Shown here piece by piece: positions 37,189 to 45,232 of a stretch of 64,000 bases of DNA. This DNA comes from Sulfuricystis thermophila (GTDB taxonomy: Bacteria > Pseudomonadota > Gammaproteobacteria > Burkholderiales > Rhodocyclaceae). How positions within the stretch are numbered: position 1 is the first letter of the stretch; every line of letters begins with the position of its first letter. The notes under the pieces were generated by a model. That model was not told where the DNA came from. It did not search any database and saw nothing but the letters and a program-made list of their open reading frames with translations. The stretch is taken from contig NZ_AP019373.1 in the NCBI RefSeq assembly GCF_004323595.1, positions 496,001 through 560,000 on the forward strand, given 5' to 3'. The position numbers were made by a program, and so were the translations under genes.

Positions 37189-38517
37189 ATGATCAAACGC
37201 TTCAAGCAACTCACCCTCGCCACCTCGGTTGCGGTCGCCTGCTTCGCGGCGGCCGTGCCTGCCGCCCAGGCAGCCGAAGAGCAGTTTTTCCCCATCCTGT
37301 CCTATCGCGTCGGCCCTTATGGCGCCAACGGCGCCTCGCTGTTCGGTGGTTTCATCGATTACCTGAACTACGTCAATATGAAGGGTGGCGTCAATGGCGT
37401 GATGATGACTTGGGAAGAATGCGAAACCGAGTACAACAACGCCAAGGGGGTGGAATGCTACGAGCGCCTGAAATCGAAGGCTGCCAAGGCGCCGGGGCCG
37501 CTCCATCCGCTGTCGACGGGCATTTCCTACGCGCTCGTGGACAAGACCGCGGCCGACAAGCTGCCGCTGGTGATGATGGGCTATGGCCTGACGGCGGCCG
37601 TCGATGGTTCGGTCTTTCCCTGGGCCTTCCCGCTGGTAACCACCTACCAGATGCAGGCCTCGGCAATCATCAAGTTCCTCAAGGACAAGAATGGCGGCAG
37701 CCTCGCCGGCAAGAAGATCGTCTACCTCTATCACGATTCCGCCTATGGCAAAGAGCCGATCGTTGCGCTGGAAGCCGAGTCGAAGCTCGGCAAGTTCGAG
37801 CTGATCGAGATTCCGGTGCCTCACCCCGGCAACGAGCAGGGCGCGCAATGGCAGCGCATTCGCCAGGAAAAGCCTGACTACGTGATCATGTGGGGCTGGG
37901 GCGTGATGAACATGACCGCGATCAAGACCGCGCAGAAGATGGGTTTCCCGCGTGAGAAGATGATCGGTTCGTGGTGGGCGGGTTCCGAAGAGGATACGGT
38001 GCCGGCGGGTGATGCCGCCAAGGGCTATATGTCGGCGACGATGAACGTGGCCGGCAAGAACGTGCCGCTGATCGCCGACATCGAGAAGACCGTCTATGGC
38101 GCCGGCAAGGGCAACCTGAAGGACACCTCGAAGCTCGGCTCCGTACTCTACAACCGCGGTGTCGCCACGGCGATCGTTTCGGTCGAGGCGATTCGCACTG
38201 CCCAGGCGAAATTCGGCAAGGGCAAGGCGATGACCGGTGAGCAGGTGCGCTGGGGTCTGGAGAACCTCAACCTCACCGAAGCACGCCTGAAAGAGCTCGG
38301 CGCGACGGGGCTACTGCCCGAGGTGAAGACCTCCTGCAGCAATCACGAGGGCTCCGGCAAGGTGAAGATGCAGCAGTGGGACGGCACCAAGTGGGTGGCG
38401 CTGACCGACTGGATCGAGGGCAACAAGGCGCTGATCCACCCGCTGTTCCAGGCCGAGGCAGCGAAATATGCCAAGGAGAAGGGCATCACGCCGCGCGATT
38501 GCAGCAAGGAAAAATAA
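37189..38517 (+). CDS. Liv-type ABC transporter substrate-binding protein
   Basis: 442 aa. The start is ATG 37189 after AAGAGGAGACT; a much longer open frame upstream is the livH/livM shadow and is not coding. Signal peptide residues are 1-28 (ATSVAVACFAAAVPAAQAA). The mature part is a two-lobed periplasmic binding protein (Peripla_BP_6) with LSYRVGPYGANGASLFGG, LYHDSAYGKEPIVALE and IMWGWGVMNM. The ligand-binding family commonly clusters with acyl-CoA and phenylacetate-CoA ligases, so an aromatic or other organic acid is as likely as an amino acid. A hairpin follows the stop codon. Confidence 0.88.
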   Translation: MIKRFKQLTLATSVAVACFAAAVPAAQAAEEQFFPILSYRVGPYGANGASLFGGFIDYLNYVNMKGGVNGVMMTWEECETEYNNAKGVECYERLKSKAAKAPGPLHPLSTGISYALVDKTAADKLPLVMMGYGLTAAVDGSVFPWAFPLVTTYQMQASAIIKFLKDKNGGSLAGKKIVYLYHDSAYGKEPIVALEAESKLGKFELIEIPVPHPGNEQGAQWQRIRQEKPDYVIMWGWGVMNMTAIKTAQKMGFPREKMIGSWWAGSEEDTVPAGDAAKGYMSATMNVAGKNVPLIADIEKTVYGAGKGNLKDTSKLGSVLYNRGVATAIVSVEAIRTAQAKFGKGKAMTGEQVRWGLENLNLTEARLKELGATGLLPEVKTSCSNHEGSGKVKMQQWDGTKWVALTDWIEGNKALIHPLFQAEAAKYAKEKGITPRDCSKEK

Positions 38518-38528
38518 GCAACCGAAAC

Positions 38529-38561
38529 CGGCGCTGGTGCCGTCTCGCCAGCGCCGACTTT
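38529..38561. repeat. hairpin form of the dispersed repeat after the binding-protein gene
   Basis: 38537-38561 is a minus-strand copy of the family (24 of 25). CGGCGCTGG (38529-38537) and CCAGCGCCG (38548-38556) form a perfect 9-bp stem, followed by ACTTTTGG. It sits in the 54-bp gap before livF. By analogy with REP hairpins it may stabilise the upstream binding-protein message or reduce read-through; that is inference. Confidence 0.75.
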
Positions 38562-38571
38562 TGGAGCCCTC

Positions 38572-39375
38572 ATGAGCGCATATCTCAGCGTCAACAACAT
38601 CGAGGTCATCTACGACCACGTCATCCTCGTGCTCAAGGGCGTCTCGCTCGAAGTGCCCCAGGGTGGCATCGTCGCATTGCTCGGCGCCAACGGCGCCGGC
38701 AAGACGACGACCTTGAAGGCCATCTCGAACCTGCTTACCGCCGAGCGCGGCGAGGTGACCAAGGGCGATATCCAGTTCAAGGGCCGCCGCGTCGATCAGC
38801 TCACGCCCAACGAGCTGGTCAAGGGCGGTGTCATCCAGGTGATGGAAGGCCGTCATTGTTTCGCTCACCTGACCATCGAGGAAAATCTGCTCACCGGCGC
38901 TTACACGCGCCAGATTTCGCGTGGCGAGCTGAAGGCCAATCTCGAGAAGGTCTATGAATACTTTCCGCGCCTCAAGCAGCGGCGCAGTTCCCAGGCCGGC
39001 TACACCTCCGGCGGCGAGCAGCAAATGTGTGCGATCGGCCGCGCGCTGATGGCCGACCCGGAGATGATCCTGCTCGACGAGCCCTCGATGGGACTGGCGC
39101 CGCAGATCGTCGAGGAGATCTTCGAGATCGTGCGCGATCTCAACCAGCGCGAGAAGGTGAGCTTCCTGCTCGCCGAGCAGAACACGATGGTGGCGCTGCG
39201 CTATGCCGATTTCGGCTACATCCTCGAAAACGGTCGCGTGGTGATGGAAGGGCGGGCCGAAGAATTGAGGAACAACGAGGACGTCAAGGAGTTCTACCTC
39301 GGGCTTTCCAGCCAGGGACGCAAGAGCTTCCGCGAAGTCAAACATTATCGTCGCCGCAAACGTTGGCTCGCATGA
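38572..39375 (+). CDS. livF: Liv-type ABC transporter ATP-binding protein (LivF)
   Basis: 267 aa. Walker A is GANGAGKTTTLKAI, the signature region is TSGGEQQMCAIGRALM, Walker B is MILLDEPSMGLAP, and the switch region is LAEQNTMVALR. Its C-terminus (KSFREVKHYRRRKRWLA) is longer and more basic than in standard LivF. The stop codon overlaps the start of the PaaK-like gene (ATGA at 39372-39375). Confidence 0.92.
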   Translation: MSAYLSVNNIEVIYDHVILVLKGVSLEVPQGGIVALLGANGAGKTTTLKAISNLLTAERGEVTKGDIQFKGRRVDQLTPNELVKGGVIQVMEGRHCFAHLTIEENLLTGAYTRQISRGELKANLEKVYEYFPRLKQRRSSQAGYTSGGEQQMCAIGRALMADPEMILLDEPSMGLAPQIVEEIFEIVRDLNQREKVSFLLAEQNTMVALRYADFGYILENGRVVMEGRAEELRNNEDVKEFYLGLSSQGRKSFREVKHYRRRKRWLA

Positions 39376-40595
39376 ACGAACATTTCGATGCGCTGGAAAC
39401 GCGCGATCCGGAAGCGCGCGAACATGATCTGATGGCGCGCCTGCCGGAACAGATCGCTCATGCCAAGGCGCATGCGCCCTGGTTCGCGGAAAGTCTGCGC
39501 GATGTCGATCCGGCCGCGATCACCTCACGCGAGGCGCTGGCGCAGCTGCCCGTGCTGCGCAAGCACGCGCTGATCGAATTGCAGAAACGGCAGCGTCCCT
39601 TCGGCGGACTGGTCGCTTCCCGCTGGGGACAGATGGGGCGCGTATTCGCCTCCCCCGGCCCGATCTACGAACCGGAAGGCCGCCGGCCTGACTACTGGCG
39701 CACGGCCCGTGCGCTGTTCGCCGCCGGCTTTCGTGCCGGCGATCTGGTGCACAACAGCTTCTCCTACCACATGACGCCCGGTGCCTGGATCGTCGAAGGC
39801 GGCGCGCTGGCCTTGGGCTGCACGGTCTTTCCCGGCGGGGTGGGGCAAACCGAACAGCAGGTGCAGGCGATGGCCGATCTGCAGCCGCATGGCTATGTCG
39901 GCACGCCGAGTTTCCTGCGCATCCTGCTGGAGAAGGCCGACGAACTCGGCCTGAAGATTCCGTCGCTCACCAAGGCGCTGGTCTCGGGCGAAGCCTTCCT
40001 GCCAGCCGTGCGGGAGGCGCTCTCCGCGCGCGGCATCCAAGGCTTTCAGGCCTATGCCACTGCCGATCTCGGCGTCATCGCCTATGAAACGCCGGCGCGC
40101 GAGGGGCTGGTGGTCGATGAAGACGTGATCGTCGAGATCGTCCGTCCGGGCACGGGCGAGCCGGTGCCGCAAGGCGAAGTGGGCGAAGTCGTCGTCACGA
40201 CCTTCAACATCGCCTATCCGCTGATCCGCTTCGGCACGGGCGATCTGTCCGCCGTCCTGCCCGGCCTCTCGCCCTGTGGCCGCACCAACATGCGTATCCG
40301 AGGCTGGCTGGGACGCGCCGACCAGACCGTCAAGATCAAGGGCATGTTCGTCCATCCCGAACAAATCGCCGCGGTGGTCAAACGCCATCCGGGCATCACC
40401 CGCGCCCGGCTCGTCGTCACCAATCCGGATGCCAGCGACGCGATGACGTTGCTTTGCGAGGGGGCGGGCGATGTCGCCGCCATCGCCGCCAGCCTGCGCG
40501 AGCTCACCAAGCTGCGCGGCGAGGTCTGCTTCGTCCCATCAGGCAGCCTGCCGAACGACGGCAAAGTGATCAGTGACGAGCGCAAATTTGAGTAG
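39372..40595 (+). CDS. PaaK-like adenylate-forming protein with altered phosphate loop
   Basis: 407 aa from ATG 39372, similar throughout to phenylacetate-CoA ligase: AHAPWFAESL, a PEQIAH N-terminal helix, GCTVFPGGVGQTEQQVQAM, YVGTPSFLRILLEK, FQAYATADLGVIAYE, RFGTGDLSAVLPG and a C-terminal GRADQTVKIKGMFVHP. The usual SSGTTGKPT phosphate loop is replaced by FASPGPIYEPEG at the equivalent place. It may therefore be a specialised subgroup with different nucleotide handling or no ligase activity. Coupling to livF by a 4-bp overlap places it in the transporter operon. Confidence 0.8.
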   Translation: MNEHFDALETRDPEAREHDLMARLPEQIAHAKAHAPWFAESLRDVDPAAITSREALAQLPVLRKHALIELQKRQRPFGGLVASRWGQMGRVFASPGPIYEPEGRRPDYWRTARALFAAGFRAGDLVHNSFSYHMTPGAWIVEGGALALGCTVFPGGVGQTEQQVQAMADLQPHGYVGTPSFLRILLEKADELGLKIPSLTKALVSGEAFLPAVREALSARGIQGFQAYATADLGVIAYETPAREGLVVDEDVIVEIVRPGTGEPVPQGEVGEVVVTTFNIAYPLIRFGTGDLSAVLPGLSPCGRTNMRIRGWLGRADQTVKIKGMFVHPEQIAAVVKRHPGITRARLVVTNPDASDAMTLLCEGAGDVAAIAASLRELTKLRGEVCFVPSGSLPNDGKVISDERKFE

Positions 40596-40628
40596 ACTCA
40601 TGTCTCCGCAACCCGACCGGAGGAGACC

Positions 40629-41204
40629 ATGAAGCAAAAACGGATGATCCTGATGTTGCTGGCTGCCGGGCTGGCCATCGCTGGCGGCGTCAGGGCCGAC
40701 GAGGCACAACTGCTGCAGGAAGCACGCGGCATTCCGGCCAAGATGGTGCCGAAGCTGCTCGAAGTGCTGCAGGACGAGATCGACAAGAGCGGCCATGCCG
40801 GCGCGATTTCGGTCTGTCGCGAGAAGGCGCCCGAGATGGCGAAAAATCTTTCCGCCCAGCTCGGCTGGCAGATCCGGCGCGTCAGCCTGAAGAACCGCAA
40901 TCCGAAAGCGGTGCCGGATGCCTGGGAGCGCGCGACCTTGGAGGATTTCGAGCGTCGCCTCGCCGCCGGCGAGAAGCCGACCGGCATCGACAAGGGCGAG
41001 ATCGTCGAGGAAAACGGCCAGAAGTTCTATCGCTACATGAAGGCGCTGCCGACCCAGGATCTCTGCCTGAATTGTCATGGCACGCCGGAGCGCCTGGCGC
41101 CTGGGGTCGCCGAGAAACTGAAGGAGCTCTATCCCGACGACAAGGCCGTCGGTTATAGCTCGGCCCAGATTCGCGGCGCGATCACCGCGAAGAAGCCGCT
41201 CTGA
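40629..41204 (+). CDS. DUF3365 periplasmic haem protein
   Basis: 191 aa with a signal peptide (residues 1-23, ending GGVRADE). It has the DUF3365 (Tll0287-like) fold with one c-type haem motif, CLNCHG, at about residues 149-154, and the preceding FYRYMKALPTQDLC. Such domains occur alone or as sensor parts of histidine kinases, and are thought to respond to redox state or ligands. GGAGGAGACC precedes the ATG. It follows the PaaK-like gene by 33 bp and may be co-transcribed. Confidence 0.85.
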   Translation: MKQKRMILMLLAAGLAIAGGVRADEAQLLQEARGIPAKMVPKLLEVLQDEIDKSGHAGAISVCREKAPEMAKNLSAQLGWQIRRVSLKNRNPKAVPDAWERATLEDFERRLAAGEKPTGIDKGEIVEENGQKFYRYMKALPTQDLCLNCHGTPERLAPGVAEKLKELYPDDKAVGYSSAQIRGAITAKKPL

Positions 41205-41237
41205 TTCATCACGCCGGGCGGGTGCGCGCGAGGCGTG

Positions 41238-42425
41238 ATGACCGCATCCGATCGCCCTGGCGCGCCGCTCGCCGGCCTGAAGGTTCTCGATCTCACCCGC
41301 CTGCTGCCGGGGCCGGTGTGCACGCTGCATCTGGCCGACCTCGGCGCCGAGGTGATCAAGATCGAGGACACCGGTGCCGGCGACTACGCGCGCACGATGG
41401 GCCTGGGCGCCGCGCCGGGGGAGGACAGCTTCTTCTTCCGCCTCGTCAATCGCAACAAACGCAGCCTGCGGCTCGATCTCAAGCAGCCGGCGGGGGTCGA
41501 AGTCTTCCTGCGCCTGGCGCGTGATGCCGATGTGATCGTCGAGAGTTTCCGCCCCGGCGTGGTGGACAGACTCGGCGTTGGCTACACGGCAGTCAGGGCG
41601 ATCAATCCGCGCATCGTCTATTGTGCGATCACCGGCTACGGGCAGGATGGCCCCTGGCGCGACCGCGCCGGCCACGACCTCAATTACCTTGCCACCGCCG
41701 GCGTGCTCGACCAGATCGGCAGCGCCGGCGGAGCGCCGGCGATTCCGAACCTGCAGATCGGCGATCTGCTCGGCGGGGCGCTCACCGCCGTGATGGGCAT
41801 CCTTGCCGCGGTGATCGGCGCCCGCGCCACCGGCGAGGGGCGTTACCTCGATGTGGCGATGACCGACGCCACCTTCGCCCATGCCTATTCCCCGCTGCTC
41901 TCGGTGCTGGCGCGCGGTAGGACCCTGCCGCGCGGCACGGACGACCTGAACGGTGGGCTGCCGGCCTACGGGCTCTATCGCACGCAGGATGGGCGTTACA
42001 TGGCCGTCGGCGCGCTGGAGCCGAAGTTCTGGCAACGTTTCTGTGCCGCGATGGGCCGGCCCGAGCTCGAACCGTTCGGTCTGGCGCGCGGCGAGGCAGG
42101 CGTGCGCACCCGGCGCGAGCTCGAAGCGCTGTTCGCCAGCCAACCGCTCGCGCATTGGGCGGCGCTGTTCGAGACGGTCGATTGCGGAGTCACGCCGGTG
42201 CTGACCTTCGAAGAGGCGATGACCCATCCACAGTTGCAGGCGCGCGGCATGCTGCGCACGATCGAGGGTCTGCCGCAATTCGCGCCCCCGTTGAAGATGA
42301 GCGGGGTGGATTTTGCCGTACGGCTGCCTGCGCCAAAAGTCGGCGCTGACGGAATGGCACTGTTGCGCGCGGCAGGCTTCATGGATGCGGAAATCGAGGC
42401 GCTCTCCGCACAGGGCGTGATTTGA
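41238..42425 (+). CDS. CaiB/BaiF CoA-transferase family protein (AMACR-like)
   Basis: 395 aa from ATG 41238; a GTG just before it is possible. Class III CoA-transferase fold: LKVLDLTRLLPGPVCTLHLADLGAEVIKIED-type start, NRNKRSLRLDLK, and the segment GYGQDGPWRDRAGHDLNYLA with the His/Asp pair of alpha-methylacyl-CoA racemases. So it is either a racemase of 2-methylacyl-CoA or a CoA-transferase. A role with isobutyryl/branched acyl-CoAs would fit icmF and the ligases here but is unproven. Near the C-terminus, KVGADGMA is encoded by a copy of the dispersed repeat (42336-42360). Confidence 0.87.
   Translation: MTASDRPGAPLAGLKVLDLTRLLPGPVCTLHLADLGAEVIKIEDTGAGDYARTMGLGAAPGEDSFFFRLVNRNKRSLRLDLKQPAGVEVFLRLARDADVIVESFRPGVVDRLGVGYTAVRAINPRIVYCAITGYGQDGPWRDRAGHDLNYLATAGVLDQIGSAGGAPAIPNLQIGDLLGGALTAVMGILAAVIGARATGEGRYLDVAMTDATFAHAYSPLLSVLARGRTLPRGTDDLNGGLPAYGLYRTQDGRYMAVGALEPKFWQRFCAAMGRPELEPFGLARGEAGVRTRRELEALFASQPLAHWAALFETVDCGVTPVLTFEEAMTHPQLQARGMLRTIEGLPQFAPPLKMSGVDFAVRLPAPKVGADGMALLRAAGFMDAEIEALSAQGVI
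42336..42360 (+). repeat. 25-bp dispersed repeat inside the CoA-transferase gene
   Basis: 22 of 25 positions match the family. It is read as KVGADGMA, in the same frame as the cusB copies, between the VDFAVRLPAP strand and the LLRAAGF helix near the C-terminus. Confidence 0.7.
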
Positions 42426-42429
42426 TCGC

Positions 42430-43335
42430 GTGGATACCGCACTCACACTGCTGCCGGATTTCGCGTTGATCCTGCTCGGTTTCGGGCTGCGACGCGGGAT
42501 GGCGCTCGGCGACCATTTCTGGACGGGGCTGGAAAAGCTCGTCTATTTCGTGCTGTTTCCGGCGCTGTTGTTCAATGCGATGACCAAAACGCCGCTGACG
42601 TTCTCTGCCGTGCCGCTGATCGCCACCGGCGCGGCGGCGATGATGGGCGCGATGCTGCTGGCTTGGCTCGCGCGCCCCATGTTTCCGCTCACGCCGGTGT
42701 CCTTCGCTTCGCAGTTCCAGTGTGCGTTCCGCTTCAATTCCTACATCGGTTTGGCGGTGGCGGCCAAGCTGCACGGCGCGGCCGGCATCGCGGTGATGGG
42801 CCTCTTGGTCGGCAGCCTCGTGCCGTTGGCGAATCTCGCGGCGGTGGGCATGCTGGCGCGCCACGGCGAGACCTCGGTCTGGCGCGAGCTGGCGAAGAAC
42901 CCGCTGTTTCTGACGACGCTGGTGTCACTGGCCTGGAATCTCGCCGGGATGCCGGTGCCGGCGCCGTTCGGCCAGTTCCTCGGCCGGCTCGCCGAGGCGG
43001 CGATCGCCTTGGGCCTCCTGGCGGTCGGTGCGGCGCTCAAGCTGCGCGGCGCGATCGGCCGGGAGGGGCGTGCCGCAGCGGTCTATTTCCTGGCGGTGAA
43101 ATTGCTGGCGATGCCGGTCATCGCCTGGTGGGTCGCCCGGCAATTGGGACTCGCCGGCCTCCATTTCGATGTCGCGCTGGTCTTTGCGGCGCTGCCGACG
43201 GCCTCGTCGGCCTACATCCTCGCGCAGCGCATGGGCGGCGACGGACCGCGGGTGGCCTGGCTGATCTCGGCCAGCACGCTCGTCGGGATGGTGACGTTAC
43301 CGCTGTGGCTCGCCCTGCTGGCTTTTCTTGCGTGA
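42430..43335 (+). CDS. AEC-family (auxin efflux carrier-like) permease
   Basis: 301 aa with about ten membrane segments, starting at GTG 42430, 4 bp after the CoA-transferase stop. Family features are the opening LLPDFALILLGFGLRR, GLEKLVYFVLFPALLFNA, FRFNSYIGLAVA and the C-terminal ALVFAALPTASSAYILAQRMGGD. Bacterial members export or import small organic acids such as malate or malonate. The substrate is unknown. Its 3' end overlaps the convergent phaM gene by 39 bp. Confidence 0.88.
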   Translation: MDTALTLLPDFALILLGFGLRRGMALGDHFWTGLEKLVYFVLFPALLFNAMTKTPLTFSAVPLIATGAAAMMGAMLLAWLARPMFPLTPVSFASQFQCAFRFNSYIGLAVAAKLHGAAGIAVMGLLVGSLVPLANLAAVGMLARHGETSVWRELAKNPLFLTTLVSLAWNLAGMPVPAPFGQFLGRLAEAAIALGLLAVGAALKLRGAIGREGRAAAVYFLAVKLLAMPVIAWWVARQLGLAGLHFDVALVFAALPTASSAYILAQRMGGDGPRVAWLISASTLVGMVTLPLWLALLAFLA

Positions 43336-43743
43336 GCGTTTCGGTTTCGCGGGAGCGGGTTTGGCTGCCGGAGCTGCCGGCTCTGGCGCAAGGGCGCTTT
43401 TCATGAGCTCCCAGGGGGCCTGCCAGGCGGCAGGATCGAGGAAGGGATTGGCCGCTGGGGTATTTTCCGTTTCTTGGGAGGCCTCCTGCGCGGCCTGCCC
43501 CATCTGCTGAAAGGCCATCAGGGTGGCGCGTTGCATTTCCAGGCCCTGGATGGTCATCTGCAACAGGTTCAGGTTGGATTTCAGCCAGCCCTCGACGGCC
43601 TTCAGGTCGGCGATGCGCTTGGCCAACTCGTCGGTATCGACGGTCGGCGCAACCATGCCCGGCAGCGAAAAGCCCATGTTGCTCCACAGGTTCTTGACGA
43701 ATTCCAGCGGGTCGCCGGAATTCGGATGGGACGCGTTCGTCAT
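43297..43743 (-). CDS. phaM: PhaM-family polyhydroxyalkanoate granule protein
   Basis: 148 aa from ATG 43743. The N-terminal segment DPLEFVKNLWSNMGFSLPGM and the central TDELAKRIADLKAVEGWL with LQMTIQGLEMQRATLMAF are the PhaM signature. The C-terminus is an Ala/Pro/Lys-rich tail (PAAKPAPAKPKRSRKKS), like the DNA-binding tail of Ralstonia PhaM. PhaM activates PHA synthase and tethers granules to the nucleoid so that they segregate to both daughters. Its 3' end overlaps the AEC carrier gene. No PHA synthase gene is in the window. Confidence 0.88.
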   Translation of the reverse strand: MTNASHPNSGDPLEFVKNLWSNMGFSLPGMVAPTVDTDELAKRIADLKAVEGWLKSNLNLLQMTIQGLEMQRATLMAFQQMGQAAQEASQETENTPAANPFLDPAAWQAPWELMKSALAPEPAAPAAKPAPAKPKRSRKKSQQGEPQR

Positions 43744-43808
43744 GGACGGCCTCGACGGGTTTATGATTCGCACCCAATGATAACCTTAATCGGAACGGGG
43801 AGAGCAAG

Positions 43809-44444
43809 TTGCGGATTCTGGTCATCGAAGATCACGCACTGGTGCGCGAAGGCTTGTTGCTGGCGTTGAAGGCGCTGGAAGAATCGCCCGATGCCAGCCC
43901 GCTGGAGATTCTCGGCGCGCGCGATGCCGACGAGGCGACGCACTTCATCGAGCAGAACGATGATTTCGACCTTTGTCTGCTCGATCTGATGCTGCCGGGT
44001 ACCGGCGGGCTTGCGTTTTTGGGCGTGCTGCGCAAGCGTTATCCGCACATTCCGGTGGTCGTCCTTTTGGCGCTCGACGATGCCGACACGGTGGCGAAGG
44101 TGATGAAGGGCGGCGCGGCGGGTTTTGTCTCGAAAGCGAGCCCCACGGACGTGCTGCTCGGCGCCCTGCGCGAAGTGCTGGCAGGCGAGATCTGGCTGCC
44201 GCCCGAATACCGGGGCATGTCCGGCAAGAGGAAACGGGCGCGCACTGTCGCCGAACGCTATGGCCTGACGAAGAGCCAGGCCTGCGTGCTCGATCTGCTC
44301 GCCGAAGGCAAGACCAACCGCGAGATCGCCGAACTGCTCGGCGTCACCGAAGGCACGGTGAAGATCCACGTCTCGGCGATCTTCAAGGCGCTGGGCGTGA
44401 GCAACCGCTCGCAGGCCTTGCTCGTGGCGCAGGGAAAGAACTGA
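43809..44444 (+). CDS. LuxR/NarL-type response regulator
   Basis: 211 aa, starting at TTG 43809 after GGGAGAGC; no ATG is near. The receiver domain has the acidic pair E7/D8, phospho-acceptor D59 (LLDLMLPG) and K109 (GFVSKAS). The usual Thr/Ser before the last third is Leu/Ala (VVVLLALDD), which may alter signalling. The C-terminal LuxR helix-turn-helix is LTKSQACVLDLLAEGKTNREIAELLGV-like, with EGTVKIHVSAIFKALGVSNR. No cognate kinase is adjacent. It is divergent from phaM. Confidence 0.9.
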   Translation: MRILVIEDHALVREGLLLALKALEESPDASPLEILGARDADEATHFIEQNDDFDLCLLDLMLPGTGGLAFLGVLRKRYPHIPVVVLLALDDADTVAKVMKGGAAGFVSKASPTDVLLGALREVLAGEIWLPPEYRGMSGKRKRARTVAERYGLTKSQACVLDLLAEGKTNREIAELLGVTEGTVKIHVSAIFKALGVSNRSQALLVAQGKN

Positions 44445-44467
44445 GGAACTGAGCGCTGGTAAGAAAC

Positions 44468-45148
44468 TCAAGCCGCGGCGGCAGCAGGGCGCGGCCCATT
44501 CGCCGCGTTCCTGGCGATGCCCTGCACCGGCGTGGCCTCCTCTACGGGCAGCTGAAGCAGATCGATCACCTGGTGGGCGACGGCGCGACAGGCATTCGCC
44601 AGCGGCGTCGGCAGGCTGGCGGGAATCTGTTTCTGCAGCAACAGCTTGCTGGCCGAGAGGCTGAACACCGGCTCGAGGATGCGGTCGCGATACGGGGCCA
44701 GCAATTCTGCGACGGCCTTCTCGGCGGCCTCGCGCTGCCAGGCATTGGTCGGCCATTGGGTCGGCACCGCGTAGGCGCGCGGAAACATTTCGAGATCGCG
44801 GATCACGGTGCGGATGTCCTCGTGCGAATCGCGGAACGGCAGCAACACCAGATCGGCCAGCCCATAGAGCCGCCGGTCCATCTCGGTGCGGTTGCCGCCG
44901 CCGTCGATCACGCCGAGCCAGGCTTTCAGTGAGCGGATCTTTTCCGTCACCTTGGCGAGCGCCTCACGCGAACGGGCATCGGCGATCAGATAACGCCGAT
45001 CGGCCGGGTCGAGCGGCTCGCGATGGGTGTCGGTCAGCACGCAGACCGAGCGCTGGCCGAGCAGGCCGAGGCCCTGACAGAGCATGTGCGACAGCGTGGT
45101 CTTGCCGGTACCGCCCTTGTTGCCGATGATGCAGATGATGTCCGCCAT
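44468..45148 (-). CDS. ParA/MinD-like P-loop ATPase
   Basis: 226 aa with the deviant Walker A motif NKGGTGKTT (residues 10-17) that defines ParA/MinD ATPases. It then has SVCVLTDTHREPLDPADRR in place of the usual switch I, and WLGVIDGGGNR as the Walker B/switch II equivalent. There is no ParB partner gene next to it and no DNA-binding N-terminal domain. It might position a cargo such as PHA granules (phaM is 0.7 kb away), but this is speculation. The C-terminus is Ala-rich. Confidence 0.83.
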   Translation of the reverse strand: MADIICIIGNKGGTGKTTLSHMLCQGLGLLGQRSVCVLTDTHREPLDPADRRYLIADARSREALAKVTEKIRSLKAWLGVIDGGGNRTEMDRRLYGLADLVLLPFRDSHEDIRTVIRDLEMFPRAYAVPTQWPTNAWQREAAEKAVAELLAPYRDRILEPVFSLSASKLLLQKQIPASLPTPLANACRAVAHQVIDLLQLPVEEATPVQGIARNAANGPRPAAAAA

Positions 45149-45232
45149 GTCCGTGATTCCGTCGTGTGCGGAACGGATTATTCGCGATCGGCGCGACTGG
45201 AGATGGCCGGAAATGCAGCAGAATCGCCGGCC

